DNA from: Athalassotoga sp049965695
GTDB taxonomy: Bacteria > Thermotogota > Thermotogae > Mesoaciditogales > Mesoaciditogaceae
Assembly (NCBI RefSeq): GCF_049965695.1
Contig: NZ_JBMFWB010000026.1
Span: 1 to 24,899 of the forward strand
Reading direction: 5' to 3'
DNA length: 24,899 nt
The position numbers were made by a program, and so were the translations under genes. Under the pieces are notes generated by a model, which ran no database searches, was not told the origin of the DNA, and was given only the letters and a program-made list of their open reading frames with translations. Shown here piece by piece: positions 15,546-22,695 of the stretch (positions are counted from its first letter, which is position 1; each line of letters starts with the position of its first letter).

Positions 15546-15599
15546 GAATCTTTAAAAGATTCAAGTGGTTGAATCGATGTGTCCAAAATGTGTTATGAT
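15546..15599 (+). promoter_or_regulatory. Palindrome and possible promoter of the 84-aa gene operon
   Basis: GAATCTTT-A-AAAGATTC (15546-15562) is a perfect 8-bp inverted repeat. Just downstream TTGAAT (15569-15574) and TATGAT (15594-15599) form a promoter-like pair with an overlong 19-base spacer, 34 bases before the start at 15634. The palindrome could be an operator located upstream of the -35. Inference from pattern only. Confidence 0.4.
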
Positions 15600-15633
15600 T
15601 TTAGGAAAGAAAAAGTTTTTTTGGAGGTATGGA

Positions 15634-15888
15634 ATGGAGAATTCGGAAATCGATCTTGAAAAATACATTCAGGCGGTAAAAATGGCCATAGAAAAGGCTC
15701 CTTTGAGAGCGGAAGACAGCGTCGATCTTTCGGATATATGGGTCATAACATCTCTTCCCGTAGATCTCATAATGGAATGTTTGAAAAGGCCGGAGATGAA
15801 ATTGCCATCGACGGTGAGCAAGATAATCTTTAATAAAAAAGTTGTTCTTAAAAATTCCGATTATTTGAATAATCCACAAGGAGAGTGA
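15634..15888 (+). CDS. Small protein of unknown function, HTH-like
   Basis: An 84-residue protein I do not recognise. ATG at 15634 is chosen because GGAGG (15623-15627) is 6 bases upstream; the frame is open further 5' but without initiation signals. It is helical at the N-terminus, then LSDIWVITSLPVDLIMECLKRPEM reads like a helix-turn-helix, followed by a beta hairpin-like IIFNKKVVLKN, so a winged-helix fold is plausible. It has no membrane segment and no cysteine-rich motif (one Cys only). Its stop is 5 bases before the TTG start of the PEPCK-like gene, so the two are very likely co-expressed and may act together. Function unknown; the DNA-binding idea is inference. Confidence 0.75.
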   Translation: MENSEIDLEKYIQAVKMAIEKAPLRAEDSVDLSDIWVITSLPVDLIMECLKRPEMKLPSTVSKIIFNKKVVLKNSDYLNNPQGE

Positions 15889-15893
15889 TATTT

Positions 15894-17567
15894 TTGGATA
15901 CCATCGTTATAAATGGGACCTTTGTGAACAGTTACAACCAGATAATATCAAGTCCGTACTTCAAGCGTTTTATGAAAGAATACTTGGAAAAACTTGAAAA
16001 GAAAGGCAATTTCCCGAAGATTTTGAAGACATTCAAGAAAAAAACTTACAGATATCAGGAATTGTTGAGTTTTATCTACACGCTTACCTTAAAGCCCATC
16101 GAAGATATGGACGAAGTCTCGAGAATCGAACTTTACGATTTCGTCGAAGGCTTTTACGATTTCTGGAGAGAAAAACACAGGTTTATAGTCAAAAGAGAGA
16201 GATTTTCCAAAGACATAAACGAAAGAAACGGCATCCTCAAATCGGCAATATATCTGGGAGACGAATTTGAAAACACGGTCAGAAATCTTTACAGAGATCT
16301 CGAATTCAACATATCTTTGAAGACCCAAAAGGTTTTCAGACAACTTCCGAGTGGGGCACAGGTTATATTCATAACTGACAAAATGAGAGCACCCGTTAAG
16401 AAAAGGATGAATTACGAGTGGATGTACACCGTGCCGTTCATATGGAACAGCATAATCGAACCGCCGGCGATATTTCACACCAAATCGAACAAAAGAACGG
16501 GCGTCTTTCCGGTTGTAAAGTCCAAATTCCTCGACAAAGTCGATCTTGAAGGCGCAGGATGGTATGCCATCCCGATACACGTCGGAAAATTGCTCCTCTA
16601 CGTTTATTTCAATTACAAATATCTCGCCCATGCGGCCGGACTTGCGAATCTTTTTGACATAGGAGATCCCAACGATCCACAAAAGCCGGATGGAATAGTT
16701 ATCTTTGGTCTTCCGATAGATCAGGTCGGCAAAGAGTACAAAGACGGCGTGATATACGAAGACGAAATATACACGGGCGTTATACCCGATCTTGACGAAA
16801 ATGATTATTTCGGGTACGCAAAAAAGATGATCCTGACAGTTCACAACCTCATAATGATAGACAGGGGAAAATTGCCAATTCACGGATCGTTGGCATCGAT
16901 AAAACTCAAAAACGGAAAATCCGCCAATGCGATGTTTGTCGGAGACAGTGGGGCTGGCAAATCAGAAACATTGTACGCCCTTGGAAATCTCGACGAAGTC
17001 GAATCCGTAAACATACTCATCGATGACATGGGATCTTTGAGCATAGAAAACGATAAAGTGGTGGCATACGGCACAGAAGTTGGCGCTTTCGTGAGACTTG
17101 ACGATCTTCCTCCGGGCTACGCTTACTCGACACTGGACAGAAGCATTTTCATGAATCCGGATCAGACGAATGCGCGCGTCATAGTGCCGTTTGACAATTA
17201 CGAAGAAATAATAACACCGATAAAAATAGATTTCTTCCTTTACGCCAACAACTACACCGCCGTTGATTCGGATGACGAAAGAATTCTCTTTTTCAAAGAC
17301 GTCAAAAGTGCGCTTGAAGTATTCTCTGCCGGAGCAAGAATGGCAAAAGGTACAACCTCTGAAAAAGGTCTTTCCTTCTCCTACTTCGCAAATCCGTTCG
17401 GAGCGGTGCAAAGAAAATCAGTTCACGAGAAGTTAGCGGAAAAATACGTTGAAAAGATGTTCGAAAGCGGCGTAAAGGTCGGAGAGATAAGGACGATGTT
17501 AGGCGTGAGCGGATACGAAAAAGAAGGGACCGCTATGGCGGCTCATGCACTTCTGGAAAGTATATGA
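15894..17567 (+). CDS. PEPCK-superfamily P-loop protein, uncharacterised
   Basis: A 557-residue protein. The N-terminal 130 residues are helical and basic. The C-terminal half looks like the PEP carboxykinase / HPr kinase nucleotide-binding fold: LPIHGSLASI near 325, P-loop GDSGAGKSE at 350-358, IDDMG at 376-380 as the second metal motif, LDDLPPGYAYS near 405, and ARMAKGTTSEKGLSFSYFANPFG near 485-507, comparable to the GTERG..F.APF end of PEPCK. The substrate-binding arginine and FEGG signatures of true PEPCK are not evident, so a kinase or regulatory ATPase is as likely as a carboxykinase. TTG at 15894 is chosen because AAGGAG lies 10 bases upstream; a GTG at 15885 is too close to it. Probable operon with the 84-residue gene. 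No function assigned. Confidence 0.75.
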   Translation: MDTIVINGTFVNSYNQIISSPYFKRFMKEYLEKLEKKGNFPKILKTFKKKTYRYQELLSFIYTLTLKPIEDMDEVSRIELYDFVEGFYDFWREKHRFIVKRERFSKDINERNGILKSAIYLGDEFENTVRNLYRDLEFNISLKTQKVFRQLPSGAQVIFITDKMRAPVKKRMNYEWMYTVPFIWNSIIEPPAIFHTKSNKRTGVFPVVKSKFLDKVDLEGAGWYAIPIHVGKLLLYVYFNYKYLAHAAGLANLFDIGDPNDPQKPDGIVIFGLPIDQVGKEYKDGVIYEDEIYTGVIPDLDENDYFGYAKKMILTVHNLIMIDRGKLPIHGSLASIKLKNGKSANAMFVGDSGAGKSETLYALGNLDEVESVNILIDDMGSLSIENDKVVAYGTEVGAFVRLDDLPPGYAYSTLDRSIFMNPDQTNARVIVPFDNYEEIITPIKIDFFLYANNYTAVDSDDERILFFKDVKSALEVFSAGARMAKGTTSEKGLSFSYFANPFGAVQRKSVHEKLAEKYVEKMFESGVKVGEIRTMLGVSGYEKEGTAMAAHALLESI

Positions 17568-17592
17568 ACGCGATCTTCAAGATCGCGTTCAT
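17564..17592 (+). terminator. Long perfect hairpin overlapping the stop codon of the PEPCK-like gene
   Basis: ATGAACGCGATCTT (17564-17577) and its exact complement AAGATCGCGTTCAT (17579-17592) form a 14-bp stem with a single-base gap, so effectively a 12-13-bp stem with a tiny loop. The TGA stop (17565-17567) is inside the stem. A run of T follows at 17607-17615. Likely terminator and 3'-end stabiliser. Confidence 0.65.
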
Positions 17593-17594
17593 TC

Positions 17595-17624
17595 GATGAA
17601 AATCAATTTTTTTTGATTTTCATC
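17595..17624. terminator. Bidirectional T-loop hairpin between convergent genes
   Basis: GATGAAAATCAA (17595-17606) and TTGATTTTCATC (17613-17624) are perfect 12-bp arms with a T6 loop. It covers the last codons and the stop of the acyltransferase gene on the minus strand and follows the preceding hairpin on the plus strand, so it can serve both convergent transcripts. Confidence 0.55.
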
Positions 17625-18328
17625 TCCAAAAGATCGAGTGTTTCTTTTGTCATAGGCTTTTGAAAGAGATCTATGTTTTCTTTTATGAATCTCTCGGGTA
17701 ATTCCCACCATCTTATGGATAAAAGTCTTTCTATCACATCTTCTTCGAACCTGTACCTTATCACATGTGCCGGAACACCGACGACAATGGCAAAGGGAGG
17801 AACATCTTTTGTCACAACAGCGCTTGATCCGACGATGGCACCGTCTCCGATCTTGACACCTGGCATCACAACGACATTGCATCCTATCCACACATCGTTG
17901 CCTATCTCGATTCTTTTGATCTGAGTGTCAAAAACAGGTTCATCTGAAAATTTGTTTATCATCAGATGAGTTGAAAGATAATTGATGGGATGCATATCCG
18001 GACCGATGGTTACATTCCATGAAATTGAACAAAAATTCCCGATCGAGGCATTCTGGATGATCGTGCGTTGTCCTATGTAAGAATACAGGCCTATTTTAGA
18101 GTTCGTAACACTGCTGTTGGAGCCTATATACACATCATCTGACAAAATCGAAGTTGACGAAATAACCGTGTTGCTTCCGATGAAAACATGGTCACCCCAA
18201 ATTTTTCTTCTTCTTAACATCAGATATTTAAAACTCATCTGGATCTTCTGGGGGAGTATTTTTTTGAAATAAATCAAAGCACTTTCCCGGTTGTTTTTAT
18301 GGATTCTTTCCATAGAGATCACGACCAT
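17603..18328 (-). CDS. Hexapeptide-repeat (CatB/Vat-like) acyltransferase
   Basis: About 241 residues. Left-handed beta-helix acyltransferase of the xenobiotic or sugar O-acetyltransferase type, expected to move an acetyl group from acetyl-CoA to a hydroxyl. Many imperfect hexapeptides run from about 48 to 200: VFIGSNTVISS, VYIGSNSSV, SYIGQRTIIQNA, then the GPDMHPINYLSTH loop with the likely catalytic histidine (H132 or nearby), IEIGNDVWIGCNVVVMPGVKIGDGAIVGSSAVVTKDVPPFAIVVGVPAHVIRYRF, and a C-terminal helical cap. The start is uncertain: ATG at 18328 has no ribosome binding site and ATG at 18313 has a weak one. Both lie inside the preceding 50-residue ORF, suggesting translational coupling. 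The substrate may be a surface polysaccharide or a small molecule. Confidence 0.85.
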   Translation of the reverse strand: MVVISMERIHKNNRESALIYFKKILPQKIQMSFKYLMLRRRKIWGDHVFIGSNTVISSTSILSDDVYIGSNSSVTNSKIGLYSYIGQRTIIQNASIGNFCSISWNVTIGPDMHPINYLSTHLMINKFSDEPVFDTQIKRIEIGNDVWIGCNVVVMPGVKIGDGAIVGSSAVVTKDVPPFAIVVGVPAHVIRYRFEEDVIERLLSIRWWELPERFIKENIDLFQKPMTKETLDLLEMKIKKN

Positions 18329-18449
18329 AACTCAGATTAAAATTGCGGGTGCTTTGATCAGGTAGGATTGAAAAGCGCTTGCTTTTAACCTCTTTAACGA
18401 AGTAAAAACCGAAAAACAGACAAATGAATAATAAAAATGTTAATGGCAT
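18297..18449 (-). CDS. 50-residue single-pass membrane protein (small ORF)
   Basis: A short frame not usually called. ATG at 18449 follows GGAGGTGG (18455-18462) at 5 bases, one of the best ribosome binding sites in the window. Residues 1-18 (MPLTFLLFICLFFGFYFV) are strongly hydrophobic, followed by a basic KEVKSKR stop-transfer segment and a polar tail rich in Asn, Ser and Arg. Its end overlaps the start of the acyltransferase gene by about 17-32 bases in another frame. A TATAAT -10 lies just upstream at 18484-18489 on the minus strand, without a clear -35. It may be a small membrane subunit or a leader that couples translation to the acyltransferase. No homologue recognised. Confidence 0.55.
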   Translation of the reverse strand: MPLTFLLFICLFFGFYFVKEVKSKRFSILPDQSTRNFNLSYGRDLYGKNP

Positions 18450-18533
18450 CACAACCACCTCCAAAAATGATATATTGAAAATTATTATATACCACTTTTG
18501 AAATCATTCCACATCATATGTCACTATTTTGTT

Positions 18534-18584
18534 TTTTCCATGCACCATCTGCCTGTGCCACCCGCCACGTGCTGCTTTTCTTTG
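18534..18584 (+). repeat. Composite repeat fragment, copy F
   Basis: Contains CCATGCACCATCTGCC, GTGCCACCCGCCACGTGCTG and an A/T-run in the same order as the Y-type (GTGGC/GTAGC) module of copies A and at 22604-22690. No core is present. It occupies the gap between the GGDEF gene stop (18589) and the promoter of the small ORF. Confidence 0.65.
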
Positions 18585-18588
18585 ACAC

Positions 18589-20580
18589 TCAGGTTTTATA
18601 TTGTTGTTCGGAGACTTCGTAGATACCCCAGAATTTCTCCCTTTCGTTTTTCGTATCCTTTTTAAGGTACATAATTTTATCTGCATGGCGTAAAAGCACA
18701 TCGAATGAATTATTGTCTTTTGGATACAGTGTAAATCCGGCACTTATTTTTATGTTTGCTTTTTCACCTCCGACTTTAAAGGGTTCGGTCAGCGATTGTT
18801 CAAAACGTTTCATAAGAATATCGATATCTTCCTCTGCCTTTACCATGATCACCATTACAAATTCATCTCCGCCTATTCTTCCTATGAAATCTTCTCCCCT
18901 CAGAAGAGACTTGATTCTTTGTCCGAACTGTATTAAAAGATAATCACCTGCTGCGTGGCCGTATGTGTCATTTACAAGTTTGAAATCATCTATGTCTATC
19001 ATTCCCACAGCCATGTATTTCTTTTCCCTTTTTGCCCGGGCTATAACGTCTTCAATCCTATCCATTATTCCCGTACGGTTAAGCAGGCCTGTAAGGGCAT
19101 CATGGGTGGCAAGATATTGGCTTTCGTATAATTTGGATAATATCTCTGACCTTGCATCAATGTTTTCAAGGGCATCTCCTAAAAGCCTTGCAAAGATCTC
19201 GGCAAGTGCTTTTACGTCATCTTCGAAGAAATTCTCTATTTTTGAAAGCGCATCGATTACGCCGTAAAATATCCCGTTTCGAAATATAGGAATTGAAATG
19301 CTGCTCTTCCATCCCTGCGTTTCATAAATTTCATTCATCAACGATTTCACATCGGGAGTTAAAGTAGAGTTTAGAATACTTTGACGGGATCCTACGTAAG
19401 TTTTTTGATCTTTAAAATCCATCTCCAAAACCTGAATATCGTCTGGAAGTTGACTCTGTGCTTTCAATACTATCTCTTTGGCATTTCCGGAAAGAAATTT
19501 ATATCTTAAGACTTTTTTATCATTCGGAATGGCTATTCCCACGAAATCAAAAAGCCCCGTTTCTGTCATCCTGTCACATACGCTTTGTAAAAGCACCTCT
19601 TCGTTCTTTACGTTGAGCATGGTATTTTCAACAAGCATTATGCTGTCGTACATTCTTTTAAGGATTTCAAATCTGCTTTTTTGTTCTGTGAGTGCTTTTA
19701 TTTGCGCTTGTTGATCTGACGATAAAGTCTGGATCCTTTTTTCATATCTGACAGATAGTTTATAGAATAAATAGATTATAATCACAACGAAGATCCACAC
19801 CAGTAAAATGTAAATCATATTTTTGTACCACAAAGCCATAACACTTGACTGGGATATTTGCGCAACGCTAAAACCTTCTATCGAAGAAACAGGCTCGATC
19901 CATGAATATTTATCGTCCAATTTTACGTATCCGGCATTTAAATGTTTATCAATCGGTTTAAAGTCGTAAGAATTTTTGGATGCCCATAACGGCATTCCAT
20001 CCGATCGTATGACGCATAAAGATAATCCATTTTGATTTATCAAATGAGTACTTTGAGCCCATTTTTCAAGGAGTGACTCTAAATCCACATCCATTACAAG
20101 AATTGCGACAACTTTGCCGCTTTCTGTGATTCTGTATCCGACAGGCAAAAGCCTTGGAGTATCCGTTGATACTGTACCGAGACCAAGACTTTTTTGGCCG
20201 AAGTAAAGGTCTGAAAGTTTTACCTTCGGAGCATTTTGAGTTGCGCCTATCAGCAAACCGTCAGGATTTAAAACTTCGACGCTTTTTATGTCCGGTGCTA
20301 AATTTATCGTGAAATTCGAAAGGATGTAATTTAAGTTCGAAGAATTTTCGAGTAAATCTGGGCTTTGGAGAATTTTATTGTTGAAAGCCGTTCCGGCCGT
20401 CTTATAATATCCCATGAATTCATCCATTCCTATTGACAAAAGCATGGATTGATCTTTTACCGTATCTATCGCATCCGTCCTAATCGACGAATATCGAAAA
20501 TAGGCTATCAAAATGACGATTGCCGTTATGATTATAAGTCCTAATATGTACCTTACCTTTACAGGCGATTTTCCGATCAT
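18589..20580 (-). CDS. Membrane sensor diguanylate cyclase (Cache-like, GAF, GGDEF)
   Basis: A 663-residue c-di-GMP synthase. Transmembrane helices at about 11-28 and 255-273 bracket an extracellular sensor region (29-254) that looks like a Cache/PAS-type ligand domain. A coiled coil (about 280-310) and a GAF domain (about 312-480) follow. The GGDEF domain (about 490-650) has the intact active site GGDEF (570-574) and the inhibitory I-site RGED (561-564), five residues upstream, so it should be active and product-inhibited. DALTGLLNR at 504-512 and DIDDFKLVNDTYGH at 539-552 are normal. Its ATG is 6 bases from the stop of the HD-GYP gene, so it makes an operon with the enzyme that would degrade its product. 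The signal is unknown. Confidence 0.93.
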   Translation of the reverse strand: MIGKSPVKVRYILGLIIITAIVILIAYFRYSSIRTDAIDTVKDQSMLLSIGMDEFMGYYKTAGTAFNNKILQSPDLLENSSNLNYILSNFTINLAPDIKSVEVLNPDGLLIGATQNAPKVKLSDLYFGQKSLGLGTVSTDTPRLLPVGYRITESGKVVAILVMDVDLESLLEKWAQSTHLINQNGLSLCVIRSDGMPLWASKNSYDFKPIDKHLNAGYVKLDDKYSWIEPVSSIEGFSVAQISQSSVMALWYKNMIYILLVWIFVVIIIYLFYKLSVRYEKRIQTLSSDQQAQIKALTEQKSRFEILKRMYDSIMLVENTMLNVKNEEVLLQSVCDRMTETGLFDFVGIAIPNDKKVLRYKFLSGNAKEIVLKAQSQLPDDIQVLEMDFKDQKTYVGSRQSILNSTLTPDVKSLMNEIYETQGWKSSISIPIFRNGIFYGVIDALSKIENFFEDDVKALAEIFARLLGDALENIDARSEILSKLYESQYLATHDALTGLLNRTGIMDRIEDVIARAKREKKYMAVGMIDIDDFKLVNDTYGHAAGDYLLIQFGQRIKSLLRGEDFIGRIGGDEFVMVIMVKAEEDIDILMKRFEQSLTEPFKVGGEKANIKISAGFTLYPKDNNSFDVLLRHADKIMYLKKDTKNEREKFWGIYEVSEQQYKT

Positions 20581-20586
20581 AATCGT

Positions 20587-22497
20587 TCAATAATTTTGAG
20601 CACCAAAAGTCCATCCTTTTTGAAAGACTCTATCACATGCTTTAACGACATCCGCGTCGTAAAGAATCCCCGCATTTTTGTTTATCTCATCCAAAGCCGC
20701 TTCTATCCCAAGCGCCGCCCTGTATGGTCTGTGAGATTCCATAGCCTCGACAACATCCGCGACCGCTAAAATCTTGCCGCCTATTACCATTTCGTTTCCT
20801 TTGATTCCGAATGGATATCCGCTGCCATTTATCCTTTCGTGGTGCTGTCTTACCATTATCGCTATCTCTTGAAAATCTGTTATACGATTTAATATCTGGT
20901 AGCCTTCTTCGACATGATCTTTTATGAGTTCGAATTCTGTCTTTTTAAGTTTTGAAGGCTTCGTAAGTATATCAAGAGGGATGCTTATCTTTCCTATATC
21001 GTGAAGCAGGCCTGCAATCTCTATCGATTTTATCTCAATATCGCTTAAGCCCATCTCTTTTGCAATAGCAACGGCTAACTTGCTCACCCGCCTTTGATGA
21101 CCTGCGGTATATGGATCTTTAACCTCTACCATGTCTGACAGGGCAACCACAAGCGCATCAACAAGAGAATTTATCTTAAATTCCATTCTTCGAATGCCTG
21201 AGAGATCCGTTGCAATGGCAACGTAAGACAAATTCGTCGGATCTGCGTTGTAAAAGACAGATAGCATGACAGGATAAGTTGTGCCGTCTTTCCTTCTGTG
21301 CACAGTTTCAAACTGGACGTAATCTTTTTCGTGGTGTCTTAAAGGTTCTAACATTTCTTTAAGTTGATCAAAGGTGAATTCAGGCTTTATGTCAGAAACA
21401 TTCATTTTTTTCATCTCGTCAAGCGTGTATCCCAATCTTTTCAAAGCACTCGAATTTACAAGTTTGAATTTTAAAGTATCGGGATCTATAAGATGAACTC
21501 CTTCTGACATTTTCTGAACTACATTTCCAAATGTCAAAGCGTCCGATCGATTCAATATCCTGTCTATCCCGACTCCGAGATCTCCTGCGAGTTCTTTCAA
21601 AAGTGCAATTTGATCAGAATCTTCAAAAACTCCTTCCATGGCACAAACAAAAAGGGTTGCGTAAGTCTTATCGCTTGATTTTATCTTTACACATGCGGGT
21701 TTTGAATCGGGATGAATGGGACATTTGTAATCTATAAGTTGTAAATCGTCTGCGCATTTATCAAGGTTGATCCTTCCGGATTCAATGCTTTCTTTTATAA
21801 CTGAGCAACAATCTCCTGCACAGTAAATCTTTCCATTGTAATCAAGTGCAACTCCATGGTAGAATTTTGCGCTCTCTAAATCTTCGCAAAAACCTTCGAG
21901 TAAAGGCTCGAGTTTGTCCTCTTTGGCAATCCTCTGGTTTGCCATCCTTATACTTTTGAGCATTTCGTTAAGAGTCTCCGTTCTCTTTCTTGTTCTTATA
22001 GAGGATATCCCGTATGCTAAATCTCCGGCGAGTTCTTCAAAAAGTTTCTGCTCTATCTGAGTAAATGCACCTACGCGTTTTGAGTATATTCCTACCGTGC
22101 CTATGATTTTGTCATCTACTTTTATCGGCACGGCCATGTTAGCCTTAAGACCTGTTTCGTTTATTATCTCTCTGTAAGGATCGTAATCTTTCTCGTAAGT
22201 GACATCGTTGTAGATATGAGTTTGTCCATCTTTCAGTGCCCGACCTGATGCGCCTGAAGCGTGTCTTGGATCGTCCGGTGCAATCACTATCTTGTCCGAA
22301 TAAGGCTTTAAAATGCCACTCGTGATTTCTAAATTGAGCCGGTTGCCTTTAAGAAGTCCTATGAATGCACTGTCGAATTTGCCTACATTAACCACGGTAT
22401 CGCATATATCCCTGGCAAGTATTTTTTCATCATTAGACCGAAGCAATACTTGATTGCACTCGCTAAGCATTTTAAAATACTTTTCAAGATTGTCCAT
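20587..22497 (-). CDS. HD-GYP c-di-GMP phosphodiesterase (GAF-GAF-PAS-HD-GYP)
   Basis: A 636-residue cytosolic signalling protein. Domains: GAF at about 5-165, a second GAF-like domain at about 180-315, PAS at about 325-440, then an HD-GYP domain at about 445-620 with HDIGK (H499, D500), HHE (562-564) and GSGYP (568-572), the features of active c-di-GMP hydrolases. The second GAF domain is unusual in having seven cysteines (226, 230, 231, 248, 259, 269, 285), including CxGDCC and CPIHP. They could bind a metal, Fe-S cluster or sense redox; this is inference. ATG at 22497 is chosen because GGAGG is 7 bases upstream; a GTG two codons earlier would abut it. Upstream partner of the GGDEF gene. 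Confidence 0.92.
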   Translation of the reverse strand: MDNLEKYFKMLSECNQVLLRSNDEKILARDICDTVVNVGKFDSAFIGLLKGNRLNLEITSGILKPYSDKIVIAPDDPRHASGASGRALKDGQTHIYNDVTYEKDYDPYREIINETGLKANMAVPIKVDDKIIGTVGIYSKRVGAFTQIEQKLFEELAGDLAYGISSIRTRKRTETLNEMLKSIRMANQRIAKEDKLEPLLEGFCEDLESAKFYHGVALDYNGKIYCAGDCCSVIKESIESGRINLDKCADDLQLIDYKCPIHPDSKPACVKIKSSDKTYATLFVCAMEGVFEDSDQIALLKELAGDLGVGIDRILNRSDALTFGNVVQKMSEGVHLIDPDTLKFKLVNSSALKRLGYTLDEMKKMNVSDIKPEFTFDQLKEMLEPLRHHEKDYVQFETVHRRKDGTTYPVMLSVFYNADPTNLSYVAIATDLSGIRRMEFKINSLVDALVVALSDMVEVKDPYTAGHQRRVSKLAVAIAKEMGLSDIEIKSIEIAGLLHDIGKISIPLDILTKPSKLKKTEFELIKDHVEEGYQILNRITDFQEIAIMVRQHHERINGSGYPFGIKGNEMVIGGKILAVADVVEAMESHRPYRAALGIEAALDEINKNAGILYDADVVKACDRVFQKGWTFGAQNY

Positions 22498-22574
22498 TAA
22501 CACGCCTCCTTGACATAAGCAGATTTAAAAAATGCTGAGTTCATCGAAAATCACCTTTGACAATTTCAATGCGC

Positions 22575-22601
22575 TCCCGTCTCGAACGCGGAATGACGGG
22601 G
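22575..22601. repeat. REP-like inverted repeat
   Basis: CCCGTC and GACGGG are inverted around a 13-base loop, containing on the minus strand CGTCATTCCGCG, a string typical of short palindromic repeats found in many bacteria. There is no T-run to make it a good terminator. It sits between the HD-GYP promoter region and repeat fragment 22604-22690. Confidence 0.4.
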
Positions 22602-22603
22602 AA

Positions 22604-22690
22604 AATCCCTAATGTCTTTTTTTTACCATGCGCCATATGCCATCTCCCCGTGCCACCCGCCATGTGCTGTTTTACTGATCACGCATCACT
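22604..22690 (+). repeat. Composite repeat fragment, copy G
   Basis: TCCCTAATGTCTTTT is shared with copy A (124-159 region), followed by CCATGCGCCATATGCC, GTGCCACCCGCCATGTGCTG, TTTTACTGATCACGC and a GTTACTG-like ending. The order is the same as in copy A without the core. It ends a few bases before the PEPCK stop at 22696. Confidence 0.75.
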
Positions 22691-22695
22691 GTACC

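Noticed and set aside
16089..17411. Large minus-strand frames (264 and 149 residues) opposite the PEPCK-like gene
   Set aside because: Shadows of the strong plus-strand coding frame; their protein sequence has no domain pattern and there are no start signals.
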